From positions 1-45,585 of IMG/VR virus record IMGVR_UViG_3300022665_001388: a stretch of 45,585 nucleotides of DNA; one strand, written 5' to 3'. The notes below the pieces were generated by a model. That model searched no databases, was not told the DNA's origin, and was given only the letters and a program-made list of their open reading frames with translations. Below are positions 1 through 8,388 of the stretch, piece by piece; positions within the stretch are counted from its first letter, which is position 1; each line of letters opens with the position of its first letter. The stretch comes from a virus. The position numbers were made by a program, and so were the translations under genes.

Positions 1-2
1 AC

Positions 3-1097
3 TTTACCACCGTTCCCCAGGGAGCGACGCTCGCTGCCGAAACGCAAATCGGCGCGCGGCCGTATTTTAATCTCGTCGAGGCGCCGAATTTAATCGGTTG
101 GGAAACCGAGATCGGTGCAAGCGGGATCCCATCCCTTTCCGAGATCCGGATCCTCGAAACTCGCGAGGAGAAAGTCGGACGGTACACAACCGAGGAGCGG
201 AACTACATTCGTTTGTTCACGCGTGATGTATGGCAACTTTACAAGCAAGACATAAAGACGCAAAAGTTTCTGTTGAAGGAGGAGGGCCAGAATACTTTCG
301 GCGCGATCCCACTTGTAACTTGCTACGTGAAACGTACCGGGTTGATGACCGGCAAGCCGGCATTAGAGCCGCTGGCGTGGTTGAACCTGGCGCACTGGCA
401 AAGTATGAGCGACCAACGGAACATCCTACGCTTCGCACGGGCACCTCTTCTATTGGGAACCGGATTTAGCGAAGAAGAGATCGAGAAGCCTATCATCATC
501 GGTCCGGCGCAAGTGATCCGAGTTGAGAACGTCAACGCGAAACTCGTATTCGTTGAACACACGGGGAAAGCCATTGAAGCCGGACGACTTGATTTAAAAG
601 ACTTGGAAGAACGTATGGAGGTGCAAGGTCTCGAGCCATTCTTCTCGCGAAGCGGTGGGGAAACCGCGACAGGCAAAGCGATCGAAGAAGGGCGGAACCT
701 TACGACGTTGCAAGAGTGGACTGTCGAAATCGGAGAGACGATGACTCTTGCGTATCAGATGGCGGCGCAGTGGCGCGGGCAAACGTTGAGCGAAGATTTT
801 AATGTTGTCGTGTTCAGGGATTTCGGCGCGTTACCAAACCGCGGCGAAGACATCACGAACCTGATCAAGGTCCGTGCGCAAGGGGACATCACGCAAGAGA
901 CTTTCCTCGAAGAATTACAACGACGCGGTCTCTTGAGTGAATTTCTTGATCTCACCGACGAAGTCGAAAGACTGAAGCAAGAGATCTCCTTCAACCCCCT
1001 ACCGGGCGAAGACGACGACCCACCAGACCCTAACGATCCCGATCCCGATCCCGATCCCGATCCCGACCCAGATGTCATCGACCCCGATGAGGAATAG
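3..1097 (+). CDS. Portal protein (DUF4055 family), 5'-truncated by the window edge
   Basis: The reading frame is open from base 3 with no start in the window, so this is the C-terminal part (about 364 residues) of a portal protein. The portal is the dodecameric ring at one capsid vertex through which DNA is packaged and ejected. The stretch GLMTGKPALEPLAWLNLAHW, the following SDQRNILRFARAP, and VEHTGKAIEAGRLDLKDLEE are typical of the DUF4055 portal-like family. The protein ends in an acidic tail of Asp-Pro dipeptides encoded by GATCCC repeats. The MuF-type head gene starts 4 bases downstream, the usual order portal then MuF. An internal TTG at 213 is only an artificial start, because the family homology extends upstream of it. 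The family call is from recognised sequence features and the function follows from that family. Confidence 0.85.
   Translation, partial: FTTVPQGATLAAETQIGARPYFNLVEAPNLIGWETEIGASGIPSLSEIRILETREEKVGRYTTEERNYIRLFTRDVWQLYKQDIKTQKFLLKEEGQNTFGAIPLVTCYVKRTGLMTGKPALEPLAWLNLAHWQSMSDQRNILRFARAPLLLGTGFSEEEIEKPIIIGPAQVIRVENVNAKLVFVEHTGKAIEAGRLDLKDLEERMEVQGLEPFFSRSGGETATGKAIEEGRNLTTLQEWTVEIGETMTLAYQMAAQWRGQTLSEDFNVVVFRDFGALPNRGEDITNLIKVRAQGDITQETFLEELQRRGLLSEFLDLTDEVERLKQEISFNPLPGEDDDPPDPNDPDPDPDPDPDPDVIDPDEE
1035..1064 (+). repeat. Hexanucleotide tandem repeat (GATCCC)5 in the portal gene
   Basis: Five perfect GATCCC units followed by a degenerate GACCCA encode an Asp-Pro tail at the C-terminus of the portal protein. 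In-frame six-base units can expand or contract without breaking the frame. Confidence 0.9.
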
Positions 1098-1100
1098 TAG

Positions 1101-3947
1101 ATGGCGCGGCATCCGACGGTAACCTTACCGTTCAGACCGAGCGCCGTCATTCGTGGGGCGGTGCAATCGGTGAACGAGAAGATCCTTGATCAATCGATCA
1201 AGCATGCGGTATTTCTTGAGGGGTTGAAAACCGGGGAAGTCAACAAGATCATCAAGTTCTTGAACAACGACGTTCTGCCGGACTACGTTACCCAACTACG
1301 GGCTCGGCTTGACAAGATTGACATCAAGGGCTTCGACCTCGGCCCGGTCACCACGCGCCGGTTGAAGGAACGGCTGGCGGGTACCAACGAGTTCTTATCG
1401 GCCGGCATACGCAAGGCAGGGGGGACGCTACGGCGCGACCTGGAAAGCATCGCTATATCGGAAGCGGAATGGGCCAGAAGGGTCTTAGCGGGGCACCTGG
1501 GGCCCCTGGGGGTCGATACCTTGCTACCGAGCACGGCGCTGCTGCGCAGCGTGGTCTCGGCGCGGCCGTTTCAGGGGGCCCTTTTGAAAGACTGGGTGAA
1601 GGGATGGGAACGGGCAACGCTTCAAGGGATCGATCGTCAGATCAAGATCGGCCTGGTTGCTGGGGAAGGAACGCAACAGATCGTCCGCCGGGTGATTGGG
1701 TCCCCAGGGGCGGCGGGCGTCTTCCAAGGGCTACGCCGGAACGCTACGGCGATCGTACGGACCTCGGTAAACCACACGACAACGCACGCGCGCGAGGTTA
1801 CCTTTCAAGAAAACCGCGACGTGGTGAAGGGAGTCCAGTGGGTCTCAACGCTTGACGGTAGAACAACGTTCATCTGCATGGGTCTCGACGGTAGGATTTT
1901 TCGCGTTGATTCCGGGCAACGTCCACCGGCACATATCAACTGCCGATCAACGACGGTGCCGGTGTTGCGTAGCCTTGAGGAGCTCGGACTTACTAACGCG
2001 CAGAAGATCAAGATCCCCGAAGGAACCCGCGCATCGATGAACGGGCAGGTTCCCGCAAAAGTACGCTACGGAGATTTCCTCAAGCGCATCGACAAAACGG
2101 ATCCGGCGTTTGTTACCAGAACCCTGGGCCCGGGTCGTGCGAAACTTTGGCGCGAGGGCAAAGTACACATTACGCGGTTTACCGATCAAAACCTCAAGCC
2201 GATAACGTTGAAAGAGCTACGCCAACTCGAAGGCTTGGATAAACCAGCGCCGAAACTCCCGGGCGAGATCGGCCCACGTAAACCACGCCGTCCCCCCGGA
2301 GGTGGGCCCACGCCGTTACCACCGCCACCGAAACCCCCGAAGCCGAAACTCCCCGATAAGCCAGCGCCAGACATTCCAGCGCCAACGGTGAAGAAGCACA
2401 TCGACGATGTCAAGTTCCCGGAGTTCGCTTCGCAAGGCGTGTACCAGTCCCCGTTGAAGGAAACACGTTTGCGCACCGGGGGACCCGGATCAATTTTCAA
2501 AGTTGGGGCGACGGAAGATCACGCGCACACTCTGCAAAGGTATTTAAGATTGAATGTTGAGGCAAGCAACATAGAGATTAAAAACGTCATCGGGTTTGGT
2601 GATGATGTTGCACAGGTAAGTTTGAATACGGCAGTACGGAATATTCTAACCGGTTCTCCTACTCTTGATGTAGCTGCTCCTGTTGGCGTGCGGATCGGTA
2701 AAAAAATTCACTTGATGGACGTCCGGGGTAATTCGGTAGTATCGGCGATGAAGTTGGTCGGTAAGCGTAACGTTCGCATCCACGTTATGGATTTTGATGC
2801 GCCGGAATTTGTGCCATACAAGAAAGCGTTGTTGCGGGTGAATCAGGGGAGCGACCGTCCGGCGTTCCGCGGAAGGGGGTATCAGAAGGGTGCGCCGACG
2901 TTAACCCTTCGAGCGATCATCGAAGAGATTTTAGAACCGCAAATCCGCGGGAGGGAATTGCCTTACACCCCAGCGGATTTAGCGGTAGAAATTCTCGAGC
3001 GAGTGAAGGCGGCATCACTTTCGTCGGAACAGTTGGCGGTGCTTGCGTCACCGCAACTCGGATCCGGCTTGCGGGTTGTGTTGGATGTATCCGCGGGGTT
3101 ACGCTCCGGCAAGGAGGTTGCAGACGAGATTAGTAAATTGATCGGCGATAGCGATGTAGGCTTAACGGGTAAATTGAATAGGGCAAAGCGTCTTCGCGAG
3201 GAGATCGGAAAGCTTATTCCGGGAAGTGAGAGGTGGAAGGGGTTACAAAAAAGGATAGAAAGGTTGAACAAGGAGATCCGTACAACTCCGACTCTTGATA
3301 AAATAATCAGGGAGGTTCTGGAACTACCCGAGGATCGAAGACTCAAGGTTGTGATTGATAGGACTGAGGTAGATAAGTTGCCGAGACATTTTGGCGACGT
3401 TGTTGATAGCGTGATCGACGAGGGCGATTTCAGAACACGGTTGGACAAGTCTCAAGAGTTCGTGCAGCGTATTGTGAACAAAGATGTCTTCCCCGATGGT
3501 ACTCTTAAAATCGGCGCGAAAGTAATCGACTCTACGGATGTTCAACGATCGTTCCATCGAGGTAGCCAGATTAATATGGAACGGTCGGCCCCGGTAAAAA
3601 TTTTCGTGCATGAGATTGGCCACGCCGTTGAGCAAAGTTCCGTGAAGAACCGCATCATCGAGTCGGCGCGAAAGTTTCTAAAGCACCGTTGGAAAGTCGG
3701 TGGGAAGAAGATGCGAAAACTTTCCGAGATCACGGGGAGCAAACACTTTGATTCTTGGGAAGTTGCCAACGAAGACAAGTTCCAGCGACCATACATGGGC
3801 AAAGACTACGGCGAGCGTGCTACGGAGTTGGTGTCGATGGGATTGGAGGAGTTGCACTTCAACCCCGGAAAGTTTCTTCGCGACGATCGTGAGTACTTCG
3901 AGTGGATAGTCGATGTCATCCGTGGAAGGGTGCCGGTGATTCCATAA
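1101..3947 (+). CDS. MuF-type head morphogenesis protein fused to a C-terminal zincin-like metallopeptidase domain
   Basis: A 948-residue protein. Residues about 150-290 match the phage Mu gpF-like minor head domain, ending in the hallmark W247-x4-D252-G-R and H278-I-N-C-R-S283. This domain binds the portal and is carried in the capsid. A Pro/Lys-rich linker (about 375-435) follows, then a long region I do not recognise (about 440-800). The C-terminal domain has a zincin motif HEIGH at 837-841 (two zinc-binding His and the catalytic Glu838) and a possible third ligand at E905 or E909 in GERATEL. MuF proteins in other phages often carry variable C-terminal enzymatic or toxin domains, so the inference is a virion-packaged peptidase, either for capsid maturation or for delivery into the host. 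The protein is much longer than a bare MuF protein (about 300-400 residues). The start ATG lies 4 bases after the portal stop. Protease activity is not proven by the motif alone. Confidence 0.82.
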   Translation: MARHPTVTLPFRPSAVIRGAVQSVNEKILDQSIKHAVFLEGLKTGEVNKIIKFLNNDVLPDYVTQLRARLDKIDIKGFDLGPVTTRRLKERLAGTNEFLSAGIRKAGGTLRRDLESIAISEAEWARRVLAGHLGPLGVDTLLPSTALLRSVVSARPFQGALLKDWVKGWERATLQGIDRQIKIGLVAGEGTQQIVRRVIGSPGAAGVFQGLRRNATAIVRTSVNHTTTHAREVTFQENRDVVKGVQWVSTLDGRTTFICMGLDGRIFRVDSGQRPPAHINCRSTTVPVLRSLEELGLTNAQKIKIPEGTRASMNGQVPAKVRYGDFLKRIDKTDPAFVTRTLGPGRAKLWREGKVHITRFTDQNLKPITLKELRQLEGLDKPAPKLPGEIGPRKPRRPPGGGPTPLPPPPKPPKPKLPDKPAPDIPAPTVKKHIDDVKFPEFASQGVYQSPLKETRLRTGGPGSIFKVGATEDHAHTLQRYLRLNVEASNIEIKNVIGFGDDVAQVSLNTAVRNILTGSPTLDVAAPVGVRIGKKIHLMDVRGNSVVSAMKLVGKRNVRIHVMDFDAPEFVPYKKALLRVNQGSDRPAFRGRGYQKGAPTLTLRAIIEEILEPQIRGRELPYTPADLAVEILERVKAASLSSEQLAVLASPQLGSGLRVVLDVSAGLRSGKEVADEISKLIGDSDVGLTGKLNRAKRLREEIGKLIPGSERWKGLQKRIERLNKEIRTTPTLDKIIREVLELPEDRRLKVVIDRTEVDKLPRHFGDVVDSVIDEGDFRTRLDKSQEFVQRIVNKDVFPDGTLKIGAKVIDSTDVQRSFHRGSQINMERSAPVKIFVHEIGHAVEQSSVKNRIIESARKFLKHRWKVGGKKMRKLSEITGSKHFDSWEVANEDKFQRPYMGKDYGERATELVSMGLEELHFNPGKFLRDDREYFEWIVDVIRGRVPVIP

Positions 3948-4198
3948 TGATTAAGGTTAGCCTTAGAGTGAAACCGGATCCGGTTGAAGCAATCATCTCG
4001 AATGGTAGATGGTTCTGTGATAACCGGGACGTGGAAAAGTTCTTGCGCACGAACGAATCGATCCATCGGTATCTTGATCACTACGGCGGGATGCCGAACC
4101 CCGATGGAGTTTCCGCGGAGCACGCGATCTCAATCTTCGGGGGTGAAGTTCTCGAGAGCAGCCCGATTCCGAAGTCGCCGAGACGGCGCGTGTACTAA
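3947..4198 (+). CDS. Small hypothetical protein in the head operon
   Basis: An 83-residue protein starting MIKVSLRVKPDPVEAI, with its ATG overlapping the TAA stop of the MuF gene (TAATG), which indicates translational coupling. A longer frame could begin at 3902, but that would run deep inside the MuF gene, so the coupled ATG is preferred. It has no membrane segment or recognised motif. Its place between the MuF gene and the scaffold gene suggests a head-related role, but no function can be assigned. Confidence 0.6.
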   Translation: MIKVSLRVKPDPVEAIISNGRWFCDNRDVEKFLRTNESIHRYLDHYGGMPNPDGVSAEHAISIFGGEVLESSPIPKSPRRRVY

Positions 4199-4266
4199 AA
4201 ACGCAAGAAAAATTTTCTTGAATTGCAAACAGGAACGCCGTATTTTCGGGGGATGCTTTTGGCGCA

Positions 4267-4299
4267 GGGGCGGGATGCCCCGCCCGGCGGGATGCCGGG
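4267..4299 (+). other. Two tandem GGGAT-loop hairpins in the scaffold leader
   Basis: Two adjacent stem-loops precede the scaffold gene. The first has stem GGGGC (4267-4271) / GCCCC (4277-4281). The second has stem CCCGGC (4283-4288) / GCCGGG (4294-4299). Both enclose the same five-base loop GGGAT closed by a C-G pair. The stems differ in sequence yet remain paired. Three more of the same kind precede the capsid gene. No U-tract follows, so they do not look like terminators. An RNA-level protein-binding site is an inference. Confidence 0.65.
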
Positions 4300-4330
4300 T
4301 TGATTTTCGTTTGTAGGAAAGGAGTCAGGA

Positions 4331-5173
4331 ATGACGCTTGCGGCGTTGATCTCAAAAGACGATCACGGCTCGTTAACCGCGGAACTACAGGGGGAATACG
4401 TATCGAAAGGAGATCAGTTCATTCTCGATGTAGGACCGGTGGACGGTTTCGCTTTGGAAGATGCCAGCAGTCTTCGGGCTGCTCTTGAACTCGAGCGGGA
4501 TGCTCGGAAGGTTGCCGAGACGGCAACCAAAAAGTTCAAGGGGATCGATCTCGTCAAGGCGAAAGCAGCGCTGGCAACGGTTGCCGAGTTGGGGGATATG
4601 TCCGTTGACGACAAGGTAACCGAGGCGATGAAAGTTCGAGAGGTAACGCTGCTCGATAAATTCAACGGCGAGAAGACGACCCTTGAAGAGAAGATCGCGC
4701 TGCGGACAAAGCAACTTGAGAACATGCTCAAAGATAACGCTGCGCTCATCGCGATCGAAAATCACAAGGGGAACTCGAAACTTCTTCTGCCGCATATCCG
4801 TGACTTCATCAAAATGCGTGAAACCGACAACGGCGATCTCGTCGCCCAGGTAGTCGACGACAAAGGTGTTGAACGGATCACTACTAAATCGGGGTCAACC
4901 GATGCGATGTCCATCGATGAACTTGTCGCGTGGTTCAAAGGGCAAGAGGCGTACCAGGCAGCGTTTAGCGGCGATGGTCAGTCCGGTAGCGGTTCCACCG
5001 GTGGACCAACGACCGGCCCGGGTACCGGCGGAACTCCCACCGTTACGCCTTCCATCCCCGGAGCTCCTGTGAAGGTAGCACTCGGTAGCATCAAGATCAA
5101 ATCCACGGATCAAGAATCCATCAACGCACACTGGCAACAGATCGCATCCGGGGAAGCTATCGTAACGGACTAA
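4331..5173 (+). CDS. Capsid scaffold-like protein
   Basis: A 280-residue acidic, strongly helical protein directly upstream of the major capsid gene, the usual position of a scaffold. The central part (about residues 50-145) is rich in Glu, Lys and Ala with coiled-coil character. It is followed by VVDDKGVERITTKSG and MSIDELVAWFKGQEAYQAAF, a pattern common near the C-terminus of phage scaffold-like proteins. A Gly/Ser/Thr/Pro-rich linker (about 215-240) leads to a short C-terminal segment, which in scaffolds often contacts the coat protein. The start ATG has the strong ribosome site GGAAAGGAG. The 132-base leader contains two GGGAT-loop hairpins. No protease motif is visible. The function comes mainly from position and composition. 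Confidence 0.7.
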   Translation: MTLAALISKDDHGSLTAELQGEYVSKGDQFILDVGPVDGFALEDASSLRAALELERDARKVAETATKKFKGIDLVKAKAALATVAELGDMSVDDKVTEAMKVREVTLLDKFNGEKTTLEEKIALRTKQLENMLKDNAALIAIENHKGNSKLLLPHIRDFIKMRETDNGDLVAQVVDDKGVERITTKSGSTDAMSIDELVAWFKGQEAYQAAFSGDGQSGSGSTGGPTTGPGTGGTPTVTPSIPGAPVKVALGSIKIKSTDQESINAHWQQIASGEAIVTD

Positions 5174-5211
5174 CGGACTAAAAGCGGATGGGGCATGGGT
5201 GGGCTACGGAA

Positions 5212-5268
5212 CGCGAGGCGGGATGCCTTGCGGTCTCAGGCGGGATGCCGACATGGCGGGATGCCATG
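5212..5268 (+). other. Three tandem GGGAT-loop hairpins in the capsid leader
   Basis: Three hairpins share the loop GGGAT closed by C-G. The first has an 8-pair stem (5212-5219 with 5225-5232) including one G-U pair. The second (5239-5241 with 5247-5249) is short, extendable by GTC/GAC across a bulge. The third has a 6-pair stem CATGGC (5252-5257) / GCCATG (5263-5268). The core GGCGGGATGCC is constant while the outer stem bases change together. They lie in the 179-base leader of the capsid gene, matching the two hairpins upstream of the scaffold gene. Confidence 0.7.
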
Positions 5269-5283
5269 GTAACGTTCCCTCCC

Positions 5284-5306
5284 ACGTAACGTGGAAACGT
5301 AACGTG
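5284..5306 (+). repeat. Direct repeat ACGTAACGTG x2 upstream of the capsid gene
   Basis: Two perfect copies of ACGTAACGTG (5284-5293 and 5297-5306), with a 13-base period, lie between the GGGAT hairpins and the capsid start codon. Each copy is nearly palindromic (CACGT-ACGTG type). It could be a protein-binding or regulatory site. No function is established. Confidence 0.6.
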
Positions 5307-5352
5307 TGCGCAGGGCTGACTTGTAAACGCAACGTTTGCTTGCGGAGTTATC

Positions 5353-6555
5353 ATGGCGAATACGCTCATCAACATCATGCACAAGATTCTCGCCGGTGCG
5401 TTGAGCACCTTGCGCGAGCGGGCGATTATGCCCCGTCTTGTGAATTCCAGTTTCTCCACCGAGGCGGCACGGAAGGGGGAAACCATCGATGTGCCGATCC
5501 CGACCGCGGTCTCGGTCTCTAACGTCGCCCCAGCCTCGACTCCCCCAACCCCGACCGACACGACGCCGGATCTCGTTCAGGTTCCCTTGGATCAGTGGAA
5601 GAAGAGCGATCCGTTCTACCTCACCGATAAGGACATGGTCGAGGTCGACAAGAACGAGCACTTCCTGCCGATGCAAGTCGGCGAGGCCGTCAAGGCGCTG
5701 GCCAACACGATCAACATCCATCTGCACGCGCAATATCAGCAGACGGATCGCGGGATCTTCGGGTACCACGGCACTGCCGGTACAACGCCGTTCGGGTCCG
5801 ACGTCAAGGGCGCAACGCAGAGTCGAAAGATCCTTCATCAACAGCTCTGCCCCCGGGAAGATCGCCGCGGTGTCGTTGACTTCGACGCGGAAGCGCAGAT
5901 GCTTGAGTTGTCGGCGTTCTCCGACGCCGAGAAGATCGGCGGCTCGACGGTGAAGCTTCAAGGCGAGATCGGCGAGAAGTTCGGCATCCTTTGGGCAGCC
6001 GATGATCACGTTGCGACGCACACGGCTGGGGCTTTCACGACGGGTACTCCGATCACCAGCGGCACCGCGGCCATCGGGACCGATACCGTAACTATCGACG
6101 ATACAGCCTTCACCGGGACCGTCGAAAACGGCGACATCATCTCGTTTGCCGGTCACACACAAACCTACTGCGTCATCGACAACGCAGCATCCCCGGAGTT
6201 TGCCGGGGCGCCCCTGGGAACGTACACGGCCGCGGCAAATCAGATCACCCTTCTGAAGTTCTTTCCGAAGTTGAAGACTGCGGTTGCCGATGCCGAAGCC
6301 ATTACACTGAGAGCGACACACGTTCTCAATCTCATCTTCCACCGCGATGCTTTCGCGTTTGCGATGCGTCCGTTGATGGGTGCAATCGCCGACGTCGTGA
6401 TCGGGTCTCGCCTCGCGACCATGCAAGACCCGGTGACCGGTCTCGTTCTTCGTTTGGAAGTTTCCCGACAGTACAAGCAGACGGTCTGGGAACTCGATGC
6501 GCTTTACGGTGCGCAACTCGTTCGCGCGGAACTGGCGATGCGTCTCGCTGGTTAG
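5353..6555 (+). CDS. Major capsid protein (P22 coat-like family)
   Basis: A 400-residue protein resembling the P22 coat (gene 5) family. It has the N-terminus MANTLINIMHKILAGALSTL, the segment FSTEAARKGETIDVPIP, and the conserved FYLTDKDMVEVDKNEHFLP with a following EAVKALANTIN helix. A threonine-rich inserted region around residues 225-260 is consistent with a surface-exposed insertion. The C-terminal segment, with FHRDAFAFAMRPL and a later REL-like strand, is also typical of the family. The protein builds the icosahedral shell. Its ATG has CGGAG six bases upstream. The long structured leader and a strong downstream terminator fit a separately controlled, highly expressed gene. Confidence in major capsid is high. 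The exact family is from pattern recognition. Confidence 0.9.
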   Translation: MANTLINIMHKILAGALSTLRERAIMPRLVNSSFSTEAARKGETIDVPIPTAVSVSNVAPASTPPTPTDTTPDLVQVPLDQWKKSDPFYLTDKDMVEVDKNEHFLPMQVGEAVKALANTINIHLHAQYQQTDRGIFGYHGTAGTTPFGSDVKGATQSRKILHQQLCPREDRRGVVDFDAEAQMLELSAFSDAEKIGGSTVKLQGEIGEKFGILWAADDHVATHTAGAFTTGTPITSGTAAIGTDTVTIDDTAFTGTVENGDIISFAGHTQTYCVIDNAASPEFAGAPLGTYTAAANQITLLKFFPKLKTAVADAEAITLRATHVLNLIFHRDAFAFAMRPLMGAIADVVIGSRLATMQDPVTGLVLRLEVSRQYKQTVWELDALYGAQLVRAELAMRLAG

Positions 6556-6622
6556 TTCAGAAATCCAACCCCTACCACCCGTCGCTTTTCTTCGTCGTCG
6601 TTCGTCTTTCTTTTTGGCAAGG

Positions 6623-6662
6623 CCCTGCTCGGTGTTCTCCTCGGCCGAGCGGGGACCTTTTT
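6623..6662 (+). terminator. Rho-independent terminator after the capsid gene
   Basis: Stem CCCTGCTCGG (6623-6632) / CCGAGCGGGG (6644-6653), 10 pairs with one G-U, closely followed by a run of T (6658-6662). It sits 68 bases after the capsid stop and before the next head gene. Confidence 0.8.
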
Positions 6663-6686
6663 ACCACGTGAACACGGGAGGCGCTT

Positions 6687-6941
6687 ATGCCCGATGATAA
6701 TATAGGAGAACCGATGTTATGTGAAACATGCCGCGTAGTAAGTAAGGATGGCGTCGGCCGCGTACGGATCATCCGCAAAGAGGACCGCGAAGAATACCTC
6801 AAGAAAGGATTTAAAGACGCCGCCGATACCGAGCCCGATCTAAAACCAGATCCAGAACCCGAGCCCGAGCTCACCTTCGAACCAGTCGCCGAAGTGCAGC
6901 ACCCGCAACCGAAGACGGCGAAGAAGAAGAAGAAGGGGTAA
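6687..6941 (+). CDS. Small hypothetical protein with acidic and lysine-rich tail
   Basis: An 84-residue protein. The N-terminal half has a CETC pair (residues 12-15) and a charged helix (RKEDREEYLKKGF). The C-terminal half has Asp-Pro/Glu-Pro repeats followed by the basic end KTAKKKKKG. The start ATG follows GGGAGGC. It lies between the capsid terminator and the head-tail adaptor gene. Short proteins with a similar charged tail follow capsid genes in other phages, but no function is established. The AKKKKK tail resembles tails on several DNA-metabolism proteins in this window. Confidence 0.6.
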   Translation: MPDDNIGEPMLCETCRVVSKDGVGRVRIIRKEDREEYLKKGFKDAADTEPDLKPDPEPEPELTFEPVAEVQHPQPKTAKKKKKG

Positions 6942-6947
6942 CCCGTC

Positions 6948-7469
6948 ATGGCCGCGACGTTCATCGTTGAAGATGGAACCGGGTTGAGCAACGCGAATTC
7001 GTATGCAAGCGTTGCCGATGCGGATCAATACCACGAGAACAACGGCAACCCCACGGCATGGAGCGGAGCGACAGCGGCGGTGAAGCAGAACGCCTTGCGT
7101 GAAGGTACGCGCATCCTTGACAATTGGTACCGCTTGCGGTGGAAGGGTCGTCGCCTTTCAAGGGATCAAGCGCTTCTGTGGCCGCGCGCGTACGTTGAGG
7201 ACGAAGATCGGTTTGCGGTGGACTCTGACATCGTGCCGATAATCGTTGCGGATGTTACCGCGTACATGGGTTTGCAAATCGTCAACGGCGATGATCCGTT
7301 GGCCGGGCAAGACAACCCTGGGGCAGTGAAAAGCGAATCGGTCCAAGTTGGATCTATTCGAAAAAGCACCGTGTACACCGGCGGCAACCCCCCACGGAAA
7401 CGATACCCCGAAGTCACGAAACGACTCGCCGGACTTTTGACGGCGTCGGATCTCGTTTTGAGAGGATAG
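6948..7469 (+). CDS. Head-tail adaptor (DnaT-like ssDNA-binding family)
   Basis: A 173-residue protein. The N-terminus FIVEDGTGLSNANSYASVAD and the following DADQYH are characteristic of the phage DnaT-like family found between capsid and tail genes, generally annotated as a head-completion adaptor. The helical core, with ALREGTRILDNWYRLRWKGR then LLWPRAYVEDED, also fits. It probably forms the ring attached to the portal. The ssDNA-binding part of the family name is historical and need not apply. It starts 7 bases after the previous stop. Confidence 0.8.
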   Translation: MAATFIVEDGTGLSNANSYASVADADQYHENNGNPTAWSGATAAVKQNALREGTRILDNWYRLRWKGRRLSRDQALLWPRAYVEDEDRFAVDSDIVPIIVADVTAYMGLQIVNGDDPLAGQDNPGAVKSESVQVGSIRKSTVYTGGNPPRKRYPEVTKRLAGLLTASDLVLRG

Positions 7470-7481
7470 CACGAGCACACG

Positions 7482-7853
7482 ATGACCACCTCACTTGACA
7501 AAGCGTTAGGCGTCTCGGTGAAAGACCTGATCGGGGATCTGGTAACGGAGAAGATGACTTTTGAGATCGACGTCGAAGACTACAGCGCCTCAACCGGAAA
7601 GACGACGACGGTAAAGCGACGGTTCCAGGCGAAAGCTTCTCCGCCCCAGGAGTATGACTCTCGTTACATCAACGGGGATAGTATTCAAGCGGGGGACTCG
7701 TCAATCTTTCTTGCCGGTAAGGATCTGAAGTTCATCCCGAAAAAAGGGATGGTCGTGATCGAACGGGATCAACGGTGGCGGTCGGTACGTGTGCGGAAAC
7801 ATCGAAGCGGGGATGACATCGCCGCGTGGGAGATTCAACTCCGGCATCAGTAG
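7482..7853 (+). CDS. Head-tail joining protein (stopper-like)
   Basis: A 123-residue, probably beta-rich protein with DLVTEKMTFEIDVEDYSA near the N-terminus and GDSSIFLAGKDLKFIPKKGM in the centre, ending in AAWEIQLRHQ. The pattern in which a hydrophobic strand precedes a KKGM turn and a terminal strand resembles phage head-closure and stopper proteins. Its position between the adaptor and the gp10-like protein supports this. No catalytic motif is present. The product is inferred from context and length. Confidence 0.6.
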   Translation: MTTSLDKALGVSVKDLIGDLVTEKMTFEIDVEDYSASTGKTTTVKRRFQAKASPPQEYDSRYINGDSIQAGDSSIFLAGKDLKFIPKKGMVVIERDQRWRSVRVRKHRSGDDIAAWEIQLRHQ

Positions 7854-7860
7854 CGTAGCA

Positions 7861-8379
7861 ATGGCTTTTGAAAACTTGGATCAATTCAACCGAGAGCTGG
7901 AGACATGGGCGCGCGTGCGCGTGCCGGAGGAAATCCTACTCTTTCAAAAGTGGTTAGCGTTAACGGCGCTGCGGATGTTGGTTTTGATGACGCCGGTAGA
8001 TACCGGTCGCGCTCGTGGGGGATGGCAAGTCGACATCAACAAATCGAGGGAGGGACAGGCAGTCGGTGTTGCTCTTCGACAAAGTGATGAGAGCGCAGAA
8101 CAATTCGATCAACCCCCACCGCTTTCTGAAGTCGGTCAGAGCACTTTCGATCAAGGGGCCGCGGTGATTACCGGGATGGCGGTGCCGTTCCAAACGGTAA
8201 TCATTTTTAACAACGTAAAATATATTCTCGTTCTTGATGGGCAAGAGGCGCCGCATGGACGCCCACCCCCCGGAAGCCCTCAAGCGCCGGAAGGGATGAC
8301 CAGGATAGTTCTCCGTGATCTTGAGAACATCGTTCGTCAAGCGAACGAACCGCCGGCCGCGTTGCCGATAGGAGCGTAG
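7861..8379 (+). CDS. Tail completion / minor tail protein (HK97 gp10-like)
   Basis: A 172-residue protein. The segment LMTPVDTGRARGGWQVDIN (residues about 41-59) is the hallmark of the HK97 gp10-like family, which forms part of the head-tail connector or tail-completion ring. The downstream FNNVKYILVLDGQEAPHG is also typical. The ATG at 7861 is preferred over an upstream in-frame codon at 7789, which would overlap the previous gene by 65 bases. The protein ends in a Pro/Gly/Ala-rich tail. Confidence 0.82.
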   Translation: MAFENLDQFNRELETWARVRVPEEILLFQKWLALTALRMLVLMTPVDTGRARGGWQVDINKSREGQAVGVALRQSDESAEQFDQPPPLSEVGQSTFDQGAAVITGMAVPFQTVIIFNNVKYILVLDGQEAPHGRPPPGSPQAPEGMTRIVLRDLENIVRQANEPPAALPIGA

Positions 8380-8388
8380 AAACCAACC

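Noticed and set aside
4267-5268. Reading the GGGAT hairpins as transcription terminators
   Set aside because: No T run follows any of them and they are repeated in tandem.
4267-5268. Firm assignment of the GGGAT hairpins as CsrA sites
   Set aside because: The loop has GGA but differs from the usual ARGGA pattern; kept as a hypothesis only.
5236-6516. Long open frame of 426 codons on the minus strand
   Set aside because: It is the antisense of the capsid gene, which has clear family features; codon structure explains the lack of stops.
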